Positions 1 to 10,905 of a stretch of 64,000 bases of DNA are shown piece after piece. The notes below the pieces were generated by a model. That model was not told the origin of the DNA. It worked only from the letters and a program-made list of their open reading frames with translations, and ran no database searches. This stretch comes from Saturnia japonica (taxonomy: Eukaryota; Arthropoda; Insecta; Lepidoptera; Saturniidae): contig CM065316.1 of assembly GCA_033032175.1 (NCBI GenBank), positions 4,992,115 through 5,056,114 on the forward strand, given 5' to 3'. Positions within the stretch are counted from its first letter, which is position 1; every line of letters starts with the position of its first letter. The translations under genes and the position numbers were made by a program.

Positions 1-165
1 ACCAGAGCGGCAACGTGAAGTGCACGCGCATCATGCTGCGCTCTACTAGGCGGCAACCTCTCATACACCGCACCGAGCGGCGAAAGCCAGTGTGGATCGG
101 GCACGCGACACACGGCTTATGGCTATGTCGGCTATTTAATTATAATTAATACAAGGCAATTATTA
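1..165. other. GC-rich unique-looking segment
   Basis: The first 130 bases are clearly richer in G and C and in CpG than the DNA that follows. No convincing reading frame, splice site or repeat match to the rest of the window is visible. It could be the end of an exon, a regulatory segment or a repeat known only from elsewhere. Confidence 0.25.
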
Positions 166-395
166 ACAAAAAAGTTACCTAGTGTATCTTCGAAGTTGAA
201 TATCCAATGCCAATTAAATTAAAATAGAACCACCTTTGAGGTATCCCCTGTCAAATAACAAAAGAATCATCCAAATCAGTACATAAATAAACAAAGAAGT
301 TCTGGCTGAACATCCTTAAAAAAACAAATATACAATCGAATTCAGTAACCTCGGTTTTTTTTAAGTCGGTTAAAAATCACGTAAACTGGCAACCC
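166..395 (+). repeat. Interspersed repeat, family C (copy 1)
   Basis: This segment matches three other places: 13785-14292 (interrupted), 14763-14990 (reverse) and 24610-24915. Shared landmarks are an opening AT-rich tract with ttaacaaa, a central block about a small change in 'gaagttgaa' and 'aatgccaa', a 'cataaataaacaaaga' block, and an end in 'aagtcggttaa'. There is no coding capacity. It resembles short non-autonomous repeats common in insect genomes. Its superfamily is unknown because I cannot define terminal repeats or a target duplication. Confidence 0.7.
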
Positions 396-2167
396 AGGCA
401 CAACTCCGCCCTAATATACCCACCTATTACCGCTCGCTACCGAACAACCTTGACTACTACACTGACCATTGCCCGCGAGCGGCTATATCGTCACAACACG
501 CTGATAAGCGACGACAGCTCAAATCACCTTCGGAATTATCCACCGTACCTTCCAAGGGCCTGGAGCTAAGAGCTAATAAGCGTAGACGTCATACCTAGAA
601 GACTCATATTTTCTAAAACCGATGATTGCATTGCGGTGCTCTTAAAAAACGGTTAGTGCTCTATAAAAGGCCACTAGATATCGATGGTTAGAATGAACGT
701 ACACGTTTCGATACGATTAATCGCCTAGTAAACACATAACCTTAATTGAACATAACAGGTAGATCATATTTATATCATTTGCGATATTGTAGGACACGGC
801 AATTTTATTGTGTTCTCTCGTGTCATCGCTTAAGCATGTCGCGTCATGAAATTTGGATGATACCTATTTTTATAGCTCTTGCGACTCTGGGATTTTTACA
901 AAGGTTTTACTTCTACCGCGTGTGAACTGCTGCGCACATGTCGTTTTAGTTTATTTTACAATGATCGTTTCAGTCAACTTAAAATATATACACTAGTAGT
1001 AGAGATAAATAAGGCTGGAAATTCAAATATATATTTTATTCTATATTTATTTAGCGTATAGTTGTATGTAATTTTAAATTATGTTACGACGGACTTCATA
1101 TTGCATGTTGATATATCATGATTAACATCCTAAAAATGTAATATACCTTCATTTTAAAAAAATCATAATTTGAACTAACTATAAATTAACTAATTAACTA
1201 ACATTATTATTATCTATTACTGATTAACATCCCCATGTTGGGAAATGATTTCTGTGTTTCTTTTATCTCACATTTAACTAATAATTAATAATGCTTCCAA
1301 GAATTATTTACTAAAGTAATAGAACATTATTTACTCTAGTACAGTAAAATATAATTTAAACGGCAACCAAGTTCAAATACCTACATACAATACAAAATCA
1401 ACGATTTAATTCTACAAACGAATCATATCATTCTAACCCTATACCTAGTGGTCTTGTATGAATTCTATTATAATATTCGTTTATTCTATACGTATCCTAA
1501 GGCAACAATGCTCATAATCTCGATTATTACACTACCGTAGAAATTTTAAAAGCCGTGTTACCGGTAGTTGCGTTCACGGCTAATTTTAAGTTGCCTCCTA
1601 CGCCGGACCGGATTATAAATTGTGCTAGATTGATGCCCGCGGTTCGGTGGACGGGCTGTGTAGAATAAAAAGTAAAAAAACAACAACTTTGTAACTCGTA
1701 AGTGGCCCACGGTGATCAGTCACGGCTAAGATTAATTCATATGCATGATGGAACTCATATTAATCATCAACGATTCTGATACCTATAAAGGAGAAGCGTT
1801 TAATTTAGAAACTAATAAATACAAACACACAAAGATTGCTGTTTTGCTGATATCAAAAACAACAATAACTGCTGGATAGATTTTGTTAAAAAAAATGTTT
1901 TACTCCTTAGATACCCGTATCATATCTAAAAAAACTATTACGCTTATCTTCATTCAATAAAAATGTATTAAAATTGTAATTAATATGCGTTCAGAGATAT
2001 GTTTTCCTTTAAAACGATTGAAAAGTGTTGATTATAATATAAGTATAGGTGAACGCGAAAGAAGCAGAGGGCGGCTTCTAGTATAAAATATATATATCTT
2101 AAGTATTAACTTTATTAGATCAACACTGCGACATGCCACCGCGCCGCCTAAACACCCGTGTAACCTA
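396..2167. other. No recognised gene; two GC-rich patches
   Basis: The segment is AT-rich, with GC-richer patches near 400-610 and 1560-1660. A TATAAAAG string occurs at 662-669 but no initiator or coding exon follows at a suitable distance. A 60-codon open frame at 879-1061 shows no family resemblance. Nothing else is supported. Confidence 0.4.
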
Positions 2168-2399
2168 TCCTTCTTCTCCCTTCCCGTAGGTACTTGCTTA
2201 CAGCTTGCCAGATTACGTGACGTCTATAGTTACTGCTCCGCTCCTTATAGTCGCAGCTTAAAAATATATAGCTTATAACCTTTCTCAATAGATAGTCCAT
2301 AAATTTCAAAGAGATTTTTTGTAATATAATTGGTAGTTTCTAAAATTTGCGCGTTCGTATAAACAAACAAAAAAAAATTTATTGAGCTTGATAATATTA
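2168..2399 (-). mobile_element. Helitron-like fragment, second subfamily
   Basis: The block around 2175-2320 matches 40385-40530, sharing 'cttcccgtagg', 'ctgcttcgctcctta'-like and 'tataacctttctc' segments. It runs up to an AT-rich end that looks like the reverse complement of a Helitron 5' terminus (a degenerate ttataatatta tract) and abuts the next Helitron directly. The 3' CTAG end is not identifiable here, so this is a partial copy. The assignment is by resemblance to lepidopteran non-autonomous Helitrons. Confidence 0.45.
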
Positions 2400-2770
2400 C
2401 TAGATGTTCTCGCGGCTCCTCTCGCGTGGACTACGTTCGGTATTGTGTTGACCCCATTTTTACCTACGTAGGTTAACCGACGGTTATTTTAAAAATAAAG
2501 ATGGTTTTTATTTTATTTTTTGCGCGGAACCCTAGTTTTTTTTTTAAATAAAAGTAGCTTATGTTACTCCTTATAACATCAGCTATCTGCCAATGAAAGT
2601 TTCGTCAAAATCGGTTCAACCATTTCGGAGATTACCTGGAACAAACGGGCAGACAAAAATTTTCAAAATTGCTTCTCTGTTGTAGGTGTCATATATTTTC
2701 ATATGCATTTAGTAAAAACATGCTATTTTGATATTACAAACAAAGACATCAATTTTATTAATTGTATAGA
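2400..2770 (-). mobile_element. Non-autonomous Helitron, family A (copy 1)
   Basis: Read on the minus strand, the element begins TCTATACAATTAA and ends CTAG followed by T, as expected for Helitron termini. The hairpin just before CTAG has two CGCG arms. The body carries the family-A landmarks 'gaaccctag', 'catcagctatctgcca' and 'gagattacctggaacaaac'. It has no coding capacity. Relatives lie at 24028, 25888, 26831, 31992 and 42299. Confidence 0.8.
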
Positions 2771-3140
2771 TATAAGTACAGATAAATAAACAATATGATA
2801 CAAATAAAGGATAATTTGGTATTAATTAAATTCTAATACAAGTTTATTTATTGCACTGAAGTGACATCTTTTTATCTTGTGCTAAGAAATGCGAGAGATT
2901 TCGCGTTAGTTTTCATATTTCTGACTATATAAAATTATTTCTTTCTTACTTTTGACTACTACTTTGAAGACAAAAAAAGCTTCACTACCTCATTAGCCCA
3001 ATTATATTTACGGTTTATAAATTAGGTGATAATATTTATTTATAAAATGTCTATAAATTACAATTTATATAATTAAATAATAGCGCTTTATCAAGTAATT
3101 CTCGTAAAATTCATTATCATTACACGCTCTATTCTATATA
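2771..3140. other. AT-rich, nothing recognised
   Basis: Simple AT-rich DNA with no reading frame, repeat match or structure that I can support. Confidence 0.5.
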
Positions 3141-3318
3141 TTTTCTATGAAATTCCCAGTAACAGCTCGGAGTTTGACTATGTGCCCGATTAATAACAAT
3201 GGGCTCGCCCCCTATCACGTGGGATCTAAAAACATATCCGGGGAATTGTAGGTGTACATCTAGTACACCTCTGCCTAACCCTTCGGGGATAATGATGATG
3301 GTATGTTATGTTATATGT
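3141..3318 (+). mobile_element. SINE-1, 5'-truncated copy
   Basis: This is the 3' two-thirds of the tRNA-derived SINE seen complete at 36547-36816. It keeps the 'cagctcggagtttg' block, the 'gggctcgccccctat' block, the 'gtacacctctgcctaaccctt' block and the terminal 'tatgttatgtta' repeat. The tRNA-like head with A and B boxes is missing, so this copy cannot carry its own RNA polymerase III promoter. 5' truncation fits reverse-transcription-driven insertion. Confidence 0.8.
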
Positions 3319-3505
3319 CGACAGTAAGGAAGCTATCGGAATACTTATAACAATACCCTGGGGTGCCTGGTGTAATCATATTGCCTGGACACCGTATAAA
3401 TTTGCTATCTGTTGAAGAGGTAAGAATGTAAAGGAGTAGATATATTTTAATAGTCGCCAATTATTAGAGTAAAAATTTAAGATTATTTTCTTTTTAAGAT
3501 AGCTG

Positions 3506-3935
3506 GGTCCATTGTGTTCGACTGGATCTCGAAGTGCAATAGCTGGCTTCCCACGGTTTGTGATATTGCGGTATCTCACTCACGGCCGACGAGGTTGGAC
3601 AGCCACACACCGAACATTATGGCTACGGACTTGTCTGCGTTACACAGACGACGCTCTTCCCATGGTGCGTCGGTGCAGGAAAGTCCGCGCTGTCCGCAAT
3701 ATACCGGACCTTGGGAAGCCACCTTTAGACTTGTCGCATTCCGGAATCAGGCGGTTAATATATAGTAGTCAACGGGTTGCTAGGGTATTTGTATGCGAAT
3801 GGATCGTGATTACCATATCATAAAACCATCATAATGGGCCTCTTATAGTTTGTAGCGTTTTGGGATCAGCCAGCAGCTTTGGAGAAGCTTTCGAATCGGC
3901 ACGAGGCGGCCGGCGATGGATTATATATTGATCTC
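3506..3935. other. GC-rich block of unknown nature
   Basis: A CpG-containing block of about 430 bp stands out from AT-rich flanks. Two overlapping plus-strand frames (3512-3823 and 3514-3765) are open, but neither protein shows a recognisable domain, and overlapping open frames are expected in GC-rich DNA. I found no second copy in the window. It may be an unfamiliar transposon fragment, a degenerate coding piece or unique regulatory DNA. Confidence 0.3.
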
Positions 3936-4740
3936 TCGTTTGTCGGCGTTGTTTTTAGATTGTGATGTACTCAGGAAAAGTGCAGCTATTTTGGAGTGCT
4001 ATAAAAAAGAGATGTTACTGACCTTGACCTCATAGTGCTGTATGGTGTGTTTTAAGCATTATCTACTTAGTTAATATCTGAAGGTAAACATATCTTGCCT
4101 TTAACTTGGAAATATTTTCCCAAAGCGTATTTTTTTCTCTTGCACTTTAAATACCCAATTCTTTTTCGGCTTTGAATAAACGAATTTTTTTGATATTTTG
4201 AATAGGTAATTAAAAATAGACCATAAGGATATCGTATCTAAATACCTATTATTTGCCTCCCTTCACACATCTGCAGCGTTGGTGAAGTTGCGCAAGTCTA
4301 GCCGTATGTCCTGCAGGCTTCAATTCTCACTTTAATCCGTGCTTTGTATTGTACGGTGAATTACAAGACACGTTACCGTTTTGTACTTTACGCCACGATT
4401 TATTCATAGTTAACATTTTTTATTGAAAAAATATTAAATTAATTAAAAACATGTAATTTTGAGTTATTTTTCCATCGTCTTCACAGACTTGTTTGTAGAA
4501 GTTATGTAACTTTTTTTAATATAATAGCTCACGCTTGCATTGTTTCTTTTGGCTTGTATGTCATGATTGTCAGGGTGAATTATCCACTAGAGTAAATATT
4601 TTTGAGAGGCTTGCACAGCAAAATCAATATTTTAGAAATTAAAATATTTACAAACAGCGCGAGTATTATACATTTTTCTCTTATGCACACACACTCAACT
4701 TTATATAAAATGGGCCATTGATCCCATTGCAAAGTAATTT
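3936..4740. other. Nothing recognised
   Basis: AT-rich DNA with a GC-richer patch near 4260-4340. No reading frame, repeat or structure is supported. Confidence 0.45.
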
Positions 4741-4861
4741 TTGTGAGTTTTTATTCGCACGCCATATTGGGTTTCTAATAAGTATAACCATTGTACAATA
4801 GGTGTCGCACGAGTAGTTTTATTGCGAAAACAGCGAGAACGAAGTTGTGGGCAACAGCTAG
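4741..4861 (+). mobile_element. Helitron 3'-end fragment
   Basis: The segment ends 'gggcaacagCTAG' followed by T, matching the 3' terminus of the CTAG-ending Helitrons here, with a gaacgaag-type hairpin loop upstream. The 5' limit is not defined, so the start is approximate. It is in the plus orientation, unlike most family-A copies in the window. Confidence 0.45.
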
Positions 4862-5621
4862 TTTATAAATTAATCTGTAATCAACGGATGGAAAAATATT
4901 TAGAAAAATAGTGGTATACTGAGCAAAGCAAAGCAAAAAAGAAAAACGATACTATGAATACGGCAAGCTAGGTGTGAGATTGTCCGCCTGAGGCCCGATC
5001 CTATACAACAGCATAAGCGGTACCGTCATATGGTCTATAGTTTAGCGCACTCGGTTAAAAGGTCTCGTTGCGACATTCTCTGTATATGGAGCCTCCGGCC
5101 GCAGCACCATGTCTGACTGTTCATAATATCTTCCTGTTGTTCAATTTACTATAGCTTATATATTGCATATAAATAACTATTTATTATACTAATAATAAAC
5201 ATTATAAATTTTCTTTTTTGTTTGTGTGTTTTGATCTCTGGAACTACCAGTCACATTTGAAACAATATTTTTGTATTTTATCGTCTATTTATCTAGTAAG
5301 GTTATAGGCTATCTAACATCACGCTCCGACATTTAGTAGTAGAGCAAGGACCATAAACATCAACTAGTCTGGCAAACTATAGGGCAGTAATTAGCATATC
5401 TTATTATATTAAGTGAGTAATTGTTGTATATATATATGTAATTGGTTTCTCGAAAACGGCTCCGATGATTTCGATGAAACTTTGCATTTAGATAATGTTT
5501 TACATTCCAAGTTTACCTAGATAGGTGATTTTCTTTTTGTGTTTATAAAGCACCGAGGACTTTCGATGTAATGATTAAAGACAACTATTCCTTTTTTTTA
5601 TAGTAACAAGGCAAAGTAACT
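4862..5621. other. Nothing recognised
   Basis: Mostly AT-rich, with one GC-richer patch at 4970-5130. No coding, repeat or structural assignment. Confidence 0.45.
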
Positions 5622-5990
5622 TCTCTATGCCTAACGTTAAGCACAGCACAATCCAAAAACAATAAAACCGATAGATCAGCAATAGATTGATATTTTTGCT
5701 GTCATGCCGGATTTCAAACCTCTAAACAGCTGAGTACATGCTGACAGATCCCGAAATGCAACAAATAAAAATAAATCGCAACGTCTTTGAACACAGATAT
5801 CCTACCCAGTTTGATCACTTGATATACATCACCTGGTGTATGGTGGTCACAACCCATTTCGATATAATAATAGTCGTGTCCCATCAAATTGCATTCTACA
5901 TTGGCTTTGGCAATTACTGCAGTTTTGATGTTAAGTTCATTACAATTCAATATAAACGGCAACTGCCAGAAAATCAATGGCTACCATCAG
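5622..5990. repeat. Interspersed repeat, family R (copy 1)
   Basis: Shared blocks with 30035-30292 and 39825-40100 include 'taagcacagcacaatccaaaaac'-type text, a 'gctga...cccgaa..gc' block and a 'tacacctggt'-type block. A 'gtgatggagagcacagt' fragment of the same family is at 50459-50495. Open frames on both strands here (5714-5977 minus, 5738-6049 plus) match nothing and overlap one another, so I do not call a gene. The copies are strongly diverged, which suggests age. Confidence 0.5.
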
Positions 5991-6204
5991 TCGTCATCGA
6001 CAAACGATCCAGTATGTTATCATTTTCAGAAAATTTGCGTCGGTCCTAAACAAAGAGAAAACAAAATTGGCATAAAGGAAATAAAAAGTTCCCTCAGCCA
6101 ATTTCGGAAATTTGGCGCTGGAGGAGAATGCTTCAAGTATCGTGAACCGAGTTTTGCACCAATGTTTCGATACTTGAGGAACTTGGTATTAAGCACTGTC
6201 TATC

Positions 6205-6425
6205 TCAAGTAGTTCACGATTCGCACGCTTCAGCTCTTCGGGCATATGACGCGAGGAAGCCACAGTTCTTTGCAGGACAAAGTGCAAGGCACAAGAATGT
6301 GCGAAAGGCTACCCATGTGGTGGACCGATCAGATTAAGTCTGCTCTGGGTGGTCTATTGCATGAATGCTCCAGATTAACGGCCGATAAGAACAGATGGAG
6401 AATATCATGAGACAAATTGTCAACG
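6205..6425 (+). pseudogene. LINE ORF2 C-terminal remnant
   Basis: Conceptual translation in shifting frames gives a '(F/L)GH', 'WTDQI' and 'DKNRWR' order. This is the extreme C-terminal region that follows the reverse transcriptase domain in many non-LTR retrotransposons. The frame changes at least once and a stop interrupts the final motif. The catalytic reverse transcriptase core is absent. Insect LINEs of several clades carry this tail, so the clade is left open. Confidence 0.6.
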
Positions 6426-8398
6426 GCCCCCGATTACTCTTCACAACCACGAATACTCCGTCAAGAGTGAAACAATTGAGAAGACTGATTGCATAATCTA
6501 TGGAAATTATTATTTTCTAAAAAAATATAAGTTACTTGGCTAAATAAATTCAATAAAACTTTTTGTCACCAATGACATTTTAACTTACAAAAACATTTTA
6601 GGTTGTCACAGACTTAAAAAAAAAAATTTTCTACATCTGGTTATTTATAGAACAAAGTGGGATTATCGATGTCCTAACCTAAACTATAAACATCTAAAGG
6701 TCTAAGAACGTATAATAGAGTCTTACATAAGACAGTACCCGCTTCCAATAAATTGGCCCTATTAAAATAATGCTCACAATACTAATCATATAGCTGCGCG
6801 CGCGCAGATCCGCTCGGATAACGACAGATAGCCATCGTCTGTGATGAATGGCAACCGGCCGACTATATGTCTTTGTTGGTTTGAAATAAAGACGAGCTTG
6901 GAGTAGACTTCTATATTAAAATCATCTTTTAGACAAAGACAACCTAATTAATTTTAGATGTGACCATAAATTCGATTTCATTTGGAGGCCCCAAGCGAAT
7001 GATACTTGTTTTCAGCTATTCATATAAAAATAGGTAAATATATGAGATAAATTAATGAACTTTACATTTAAAAATACTTCATTAATAGTTGGTGGACAAA
7101 TTTAAATGCCTTGGCGGGACAATTTAAAGCACAGAGAAATTTCATTGGACATTTCTCTGTACTTGGGGCAATCCGACTGGTGCCTGCACCTCCACTCTAC
7201 TGAAGATCGCATCCAATTGACCTAGTGTTGAGTAGTATTGTCACTACCCCCAAGGTTCCAGGTTGGTACCGCGCTAGTGATTTCTATGGTATAATAAGCG
7301 TCTATAAGCTACTGTAGTCGCTTAACATCAAGAAGGTTGATGCCACCTTTCTTGTATAAATAAAACGATTCTCTAAGCGTTTACGCATTTTCAAAACAGT
7401 TTATTAGAATGGTAAAATCTTTTTGATAATATTTTAAATACATAGAAGTATTTCATTTATCCTTTTTTCGTCATACTAACATTAAACAAAAAATGGTAGT
7501 ATAAACATATAAATCAGAGAAGTGAATGTGATGGTATTCCTGACATTGAAGAAGGCCAGCCACGACTGACGATAGATTGTAGATCCCACGGTGGTTGCCG
7601 TTGTTATTGGATAACAGTGTTGCTGCGTGCGTGCAGTGCAGCCGTGCTGCGATAAGAAAAGGTCTTAATGAATTCAGTAAAACAATAAACACCCATGAAA
7701 ATACTTAGATGAAAACCGGTTTTTCCTTTTTTATGAGACAAACCTAAAAATCAATGTAAACTCCTAAATGTCAATAAAAAATGATTTCATCAAAATAACT
7801 ATACTAGATTTTAGACCTAATAGAGGATATTTAGCTACTCCACGATTTGCAAATGGTATGGTAGCGACTTTGGCGTTCTAATACACGAGTAGCATGATAT
7901 AAGTCGAACTGGTGAGCCTTGCTAGTGGAATGATTAGAACCAGTGTTAATATCCGATATCCGCACGTACATGCTGCGGGCATGTGCCAATTTTTTTATAC
8001 AATTAGCATGTTTTAACTAGTTGTAATTTAATTAGTGTCTGACGGGGTAGAAAACATTGCGAGAAAATTTTAGCGCTTTGACAAATATTTTTATATTAAA
8101 ATAATGTGGTATCAAAACACAGAGTTGGAACGTTGCAGTTGGACACGTTGGAAGTCGCCAATATGCCCCTTTGGCGTAATTATTATGGCGATTTATTTCC
8201 TCTAAAAGTAAAACAAGCAGTAAAAGATTTCAAACAGGTATTATAAGGTAATTTTCCATACAAATATACTTAACGAGAGATAATAGCGAAATTGATTATT
8301 TCTTGAATAAATTCTAATGAATTAAGATAGTCATAATATGAAGCAAAATGATTAAATGTCAAATATTTTCCTCACACTTTGCTGTCTCTGACAGATTA
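6426..8398. other. No gene recognised
   Basis: AT-rich with GC-richer patches at 6790-6900, 7115-7340 and 7540-7660. A short local hairpin is visible at 7132-7163, where 'agagaaat' is followed by 'atttctct'. No reading frame has family support. Confidence 0.4.
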
Positions 8399-8756
8399 TC
8401 TATATATTAAATACGTGAAGCAAATGATTTCTACCCAATTTTAAGCGTATTGCGTGCACGAAAGACTGAGATTTGGCATGGTTAAAGTTTATATGGAGAA
8501 GGAGCGCAGAAAGCAAAAATTTATATCTGTTACTATTATATTAAATGAAATAAATTAATACTGCGAATCCTAAACCGACCAGTGCCATTGAACTTAGACC
8601 GCCCAAAATATTGACATTGTCACTTAACGAAAAGTGACAGCAAGTGATGTAGATAATACTCATTGTTTAGGTTCATGAATACAGCAAATGTTAAACGGAA
8701 AATAGTCTATGATCAAAAAGTCGCCGATTGAATTTCAAGCTTAGGTCGACCGCTAG
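8399..8756 (+). mobile_element. Non-autonomous Helitron, family B (copy 1)
   Basis: The element starts TCTATATATTAAATACGTGA and ends CGCTAG. The base before it is A and the base after it is T, with no duplicated target, as expected for Helitrons. Other copies are at 13982-14243 (reverse) and 34089-34402. Shared internal text includes 'gaaaagtgacagcaagtgat' and 'cattgtttaggttcat'. It has no coding capacity. Confidence 0.8.
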
Positions 8757-8904
8757 TTATAATAAATATGTAATTGATTATAGTAATACACAAAAGTAAT
8801 ATCACAATTGTAATGGAGGACCGCTACACTTTTATCTCGGAATCGGTCAAAATTACTCCAATTTTGATGTTTTTTTTTTTAAATATCACTAATTAAACGC
8901 TGAC

Positions 8905-9640
8905 CTGAACGCTGATCTTCATAACAAACTTGACAGATTACTCAACAAATGCATTCGATTTGTTTTTAATCTTCGTAAGTATGACCGTGTATCGAGCCAT
9001 CGTTCTGAGCTTAATTGGTTGCCCATACGCCAGCGTCGGAGTTTGCGGGCTCTGCAACTCTGTATTTTATTCTATTTTCTCCCAACACTCCCTCTTACTT
9101 AACTCCACATTTTCAGTTTTTATGCTCTAATCATGACCTTAACCTTCGCTCTTCTAATAATCTTATTCTTTGCTGTCCTGTCCATACTTCCGGTCTAGTA
9201 CATTCATCTTTCTATATCCAATCCATTCTCCTATGGAATGCGCTTCCTTATGAAATCAGGATGTCATCTAACCGTTTCAGTTTTAAAGTCAAGGTACGTC
9301 GGCTTTACCAGTGTCATTTAGCAGAATTATTTGGTTAATGCTGTATTTAGTACTTAATGTTGACTAATTATACTTTTATTTATTGTATTAATATTTATGT
9401 ATGATGTTGTTATGTGTATGTGTAGTATATATGTATTATATGTGTAGTATATTGGTGTTAATAGTTTATTTATATTTTGTGATATTAAATAGGTTAAACA
9501 TAATTTCATAAAAACCTTACCTTTTACACCTACCAACATTTATCTCTGCATCACCTAATGGTTGACTGGCAGAGAATGCCTTAGGCATTAAGTCCGCCAT
9601 TGCATATTTAACGCATAATGTGTAAATAAATAAATAAAAC
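8905..9640 (+). pseudogene. LINE ORF2 C-terminus and 3' UTR
   Basis: Translation from about 8909 reads through 'LNKCIRFVFNLRKYDRVSSH', 'LNWLPIRQRRSLRAL' and, after a one-base frame change near 9055, 'ILLWNALPYEIR' ending at 9338. This is the region after the reverse transcriptase palm in CR1/Jockey-group LINEs. It is followed by a 3' UTR containing 'actggcagagaatgcc' and an end in short 'aaat' units (about 9615-9640), typical of a LINE 3' terminus. The endonuclease and catalytic domains are missing, as expected for a 5'-truncated insertion. Confidence 0.75.
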
Positions 9641-10779
9641 CTTTACCTCTATTGTTTAAAAAGTAACGGTGTTTGTTTTTTTATTTATATTTTTTTTTTA
9701 AATATTTCTAATATTAATGTTAAAATAATGAGATTTAAGTATAACTTTAAAAAAATGTCATTGTACAGTATTAAATTGATTAAAGTTTGGAGTAAAATCC
9801 CTCCTCTAACTATACTGAGTTACTTTTAATTGTTTTATCAAAAAACCCCTTGATGGGTCTTCATGCTTCCATTTTGTTTGCTTCACTCTCAGTGGCGTGA
9901 CGTTGCCCTTTGATAGGGCCTTTAATCAGAATAAAAGAAAATGATTTATTTTTTTAATGTTTAACCTCTTTAATTATCGGTATATTAGTTGATTGACCAA
10001 GATAACTACATAAAAATTGTTGCAAGGTTGTTTTAAATGCTCGTTAAGCCATCAACAAGTAGTACTCGTAAGTTGAAAAACTTTCCCCAAGCACTCATCG
10101 ATGTGTCCCGGAAGTTACTTGAGAGCTATCTCGCTTGACTAGGCTAGTTTGACGTGCTCCATCTGTTATATCACCACTTAATATCATAAGAGCTAGTAAA
10201 CGCTAGCCTGTAAACAGATAAAAAAATTAATCATTTCTAAGAGAAATTTTAATAGGAACAACCCTTTGCGTTACATTGTTTTTCCCTTTTCGTTTGTTTT
10301 ACGGGGAATCCCTCGACTGGATTTCTGTAGTCAGTGTTGTTAAAGTGGTTCGTACTATAATGTCCTCAAAACGGAGATTTGCATCATCAGCTGTTCTTGG
10401 CCTATAAAAGCTCTCATGCTGACTTGGGTGTTACGTAACGTTTAAGGGAGGGTTACAGATAAATGTTACGGCGCGTTACATGGGAGGAGGGAGGCGTCAA
10501 AAATGGCGTTACATAATACTTGAACGTAAGCTAAGCAACCTAATCTAAGCAAGAAAAATAAGTTTCAGTTCTGACCTGCGCGCATATCATGTGACGGAAG
10601 TGCAAGATGATGAAGTTAACCCTCAATGACAATGTTAATTAATTCGGTTGACTTGTTTTTAACTGTATAAAAGTAATTTTAATAATAATAAACATTGATA
10701 TACCCAAAATAAAATATTAAACTTAATAATGTTATTGGCATGAGGTATAAAAAAAAACCAATACCTTTTTTTATACAAC
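9641..10779. other. Nothing recognised; one GTTAC-rich patch
   Basis: AT-rich DNA. At 10430-10530 there is a patch with several GTTAC/GTAAC words and purine-rich 'gggaggagggagg'. It looks repeat-derived, but I see no second copy in the window. Confidence 0.4.
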
Positions 10780-10905
10780 AAAGATTGCAAACAAGCATAC
10801 GGCCTGCCTGATAGTAAGCGGCTACCGTAGCCTGGGGACGCTTGAAATAACAGGTGACACTATCGCGTTGCCTAACTTGAACCCCATACCCTATAGAGCT
10901 CTTGA
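10780..10905 (+). repeat. Interspersed repeat, family F
   Basis: Carries the blocks 'gcctgcctgatagtaagcgg' and 'gggacgctt', which recur in shorter form at 57465-57560 and 41845-41885, and probably in reverse at 15690-15740 and 22290-22320. It precedes an AT-rich stretch. Such sequences are widespread in moths and butterflies. The element class cannot be set from this window. Confidence 0.5.

Noticed and set aside
662..669. TATAAAAG as a core promoter
   Set aside because: No initiator at the expected distance, no downstream exon, and such words are common in AT-rich DNA. A similar string at 23692 lies inside repeat E.
5714..6212. Overlapping frames of 87, 103 and 107 codons as genes
   Set aside because: They lie in repeat family R and a LINE remnant, on both strands at once, with no family resemblance.
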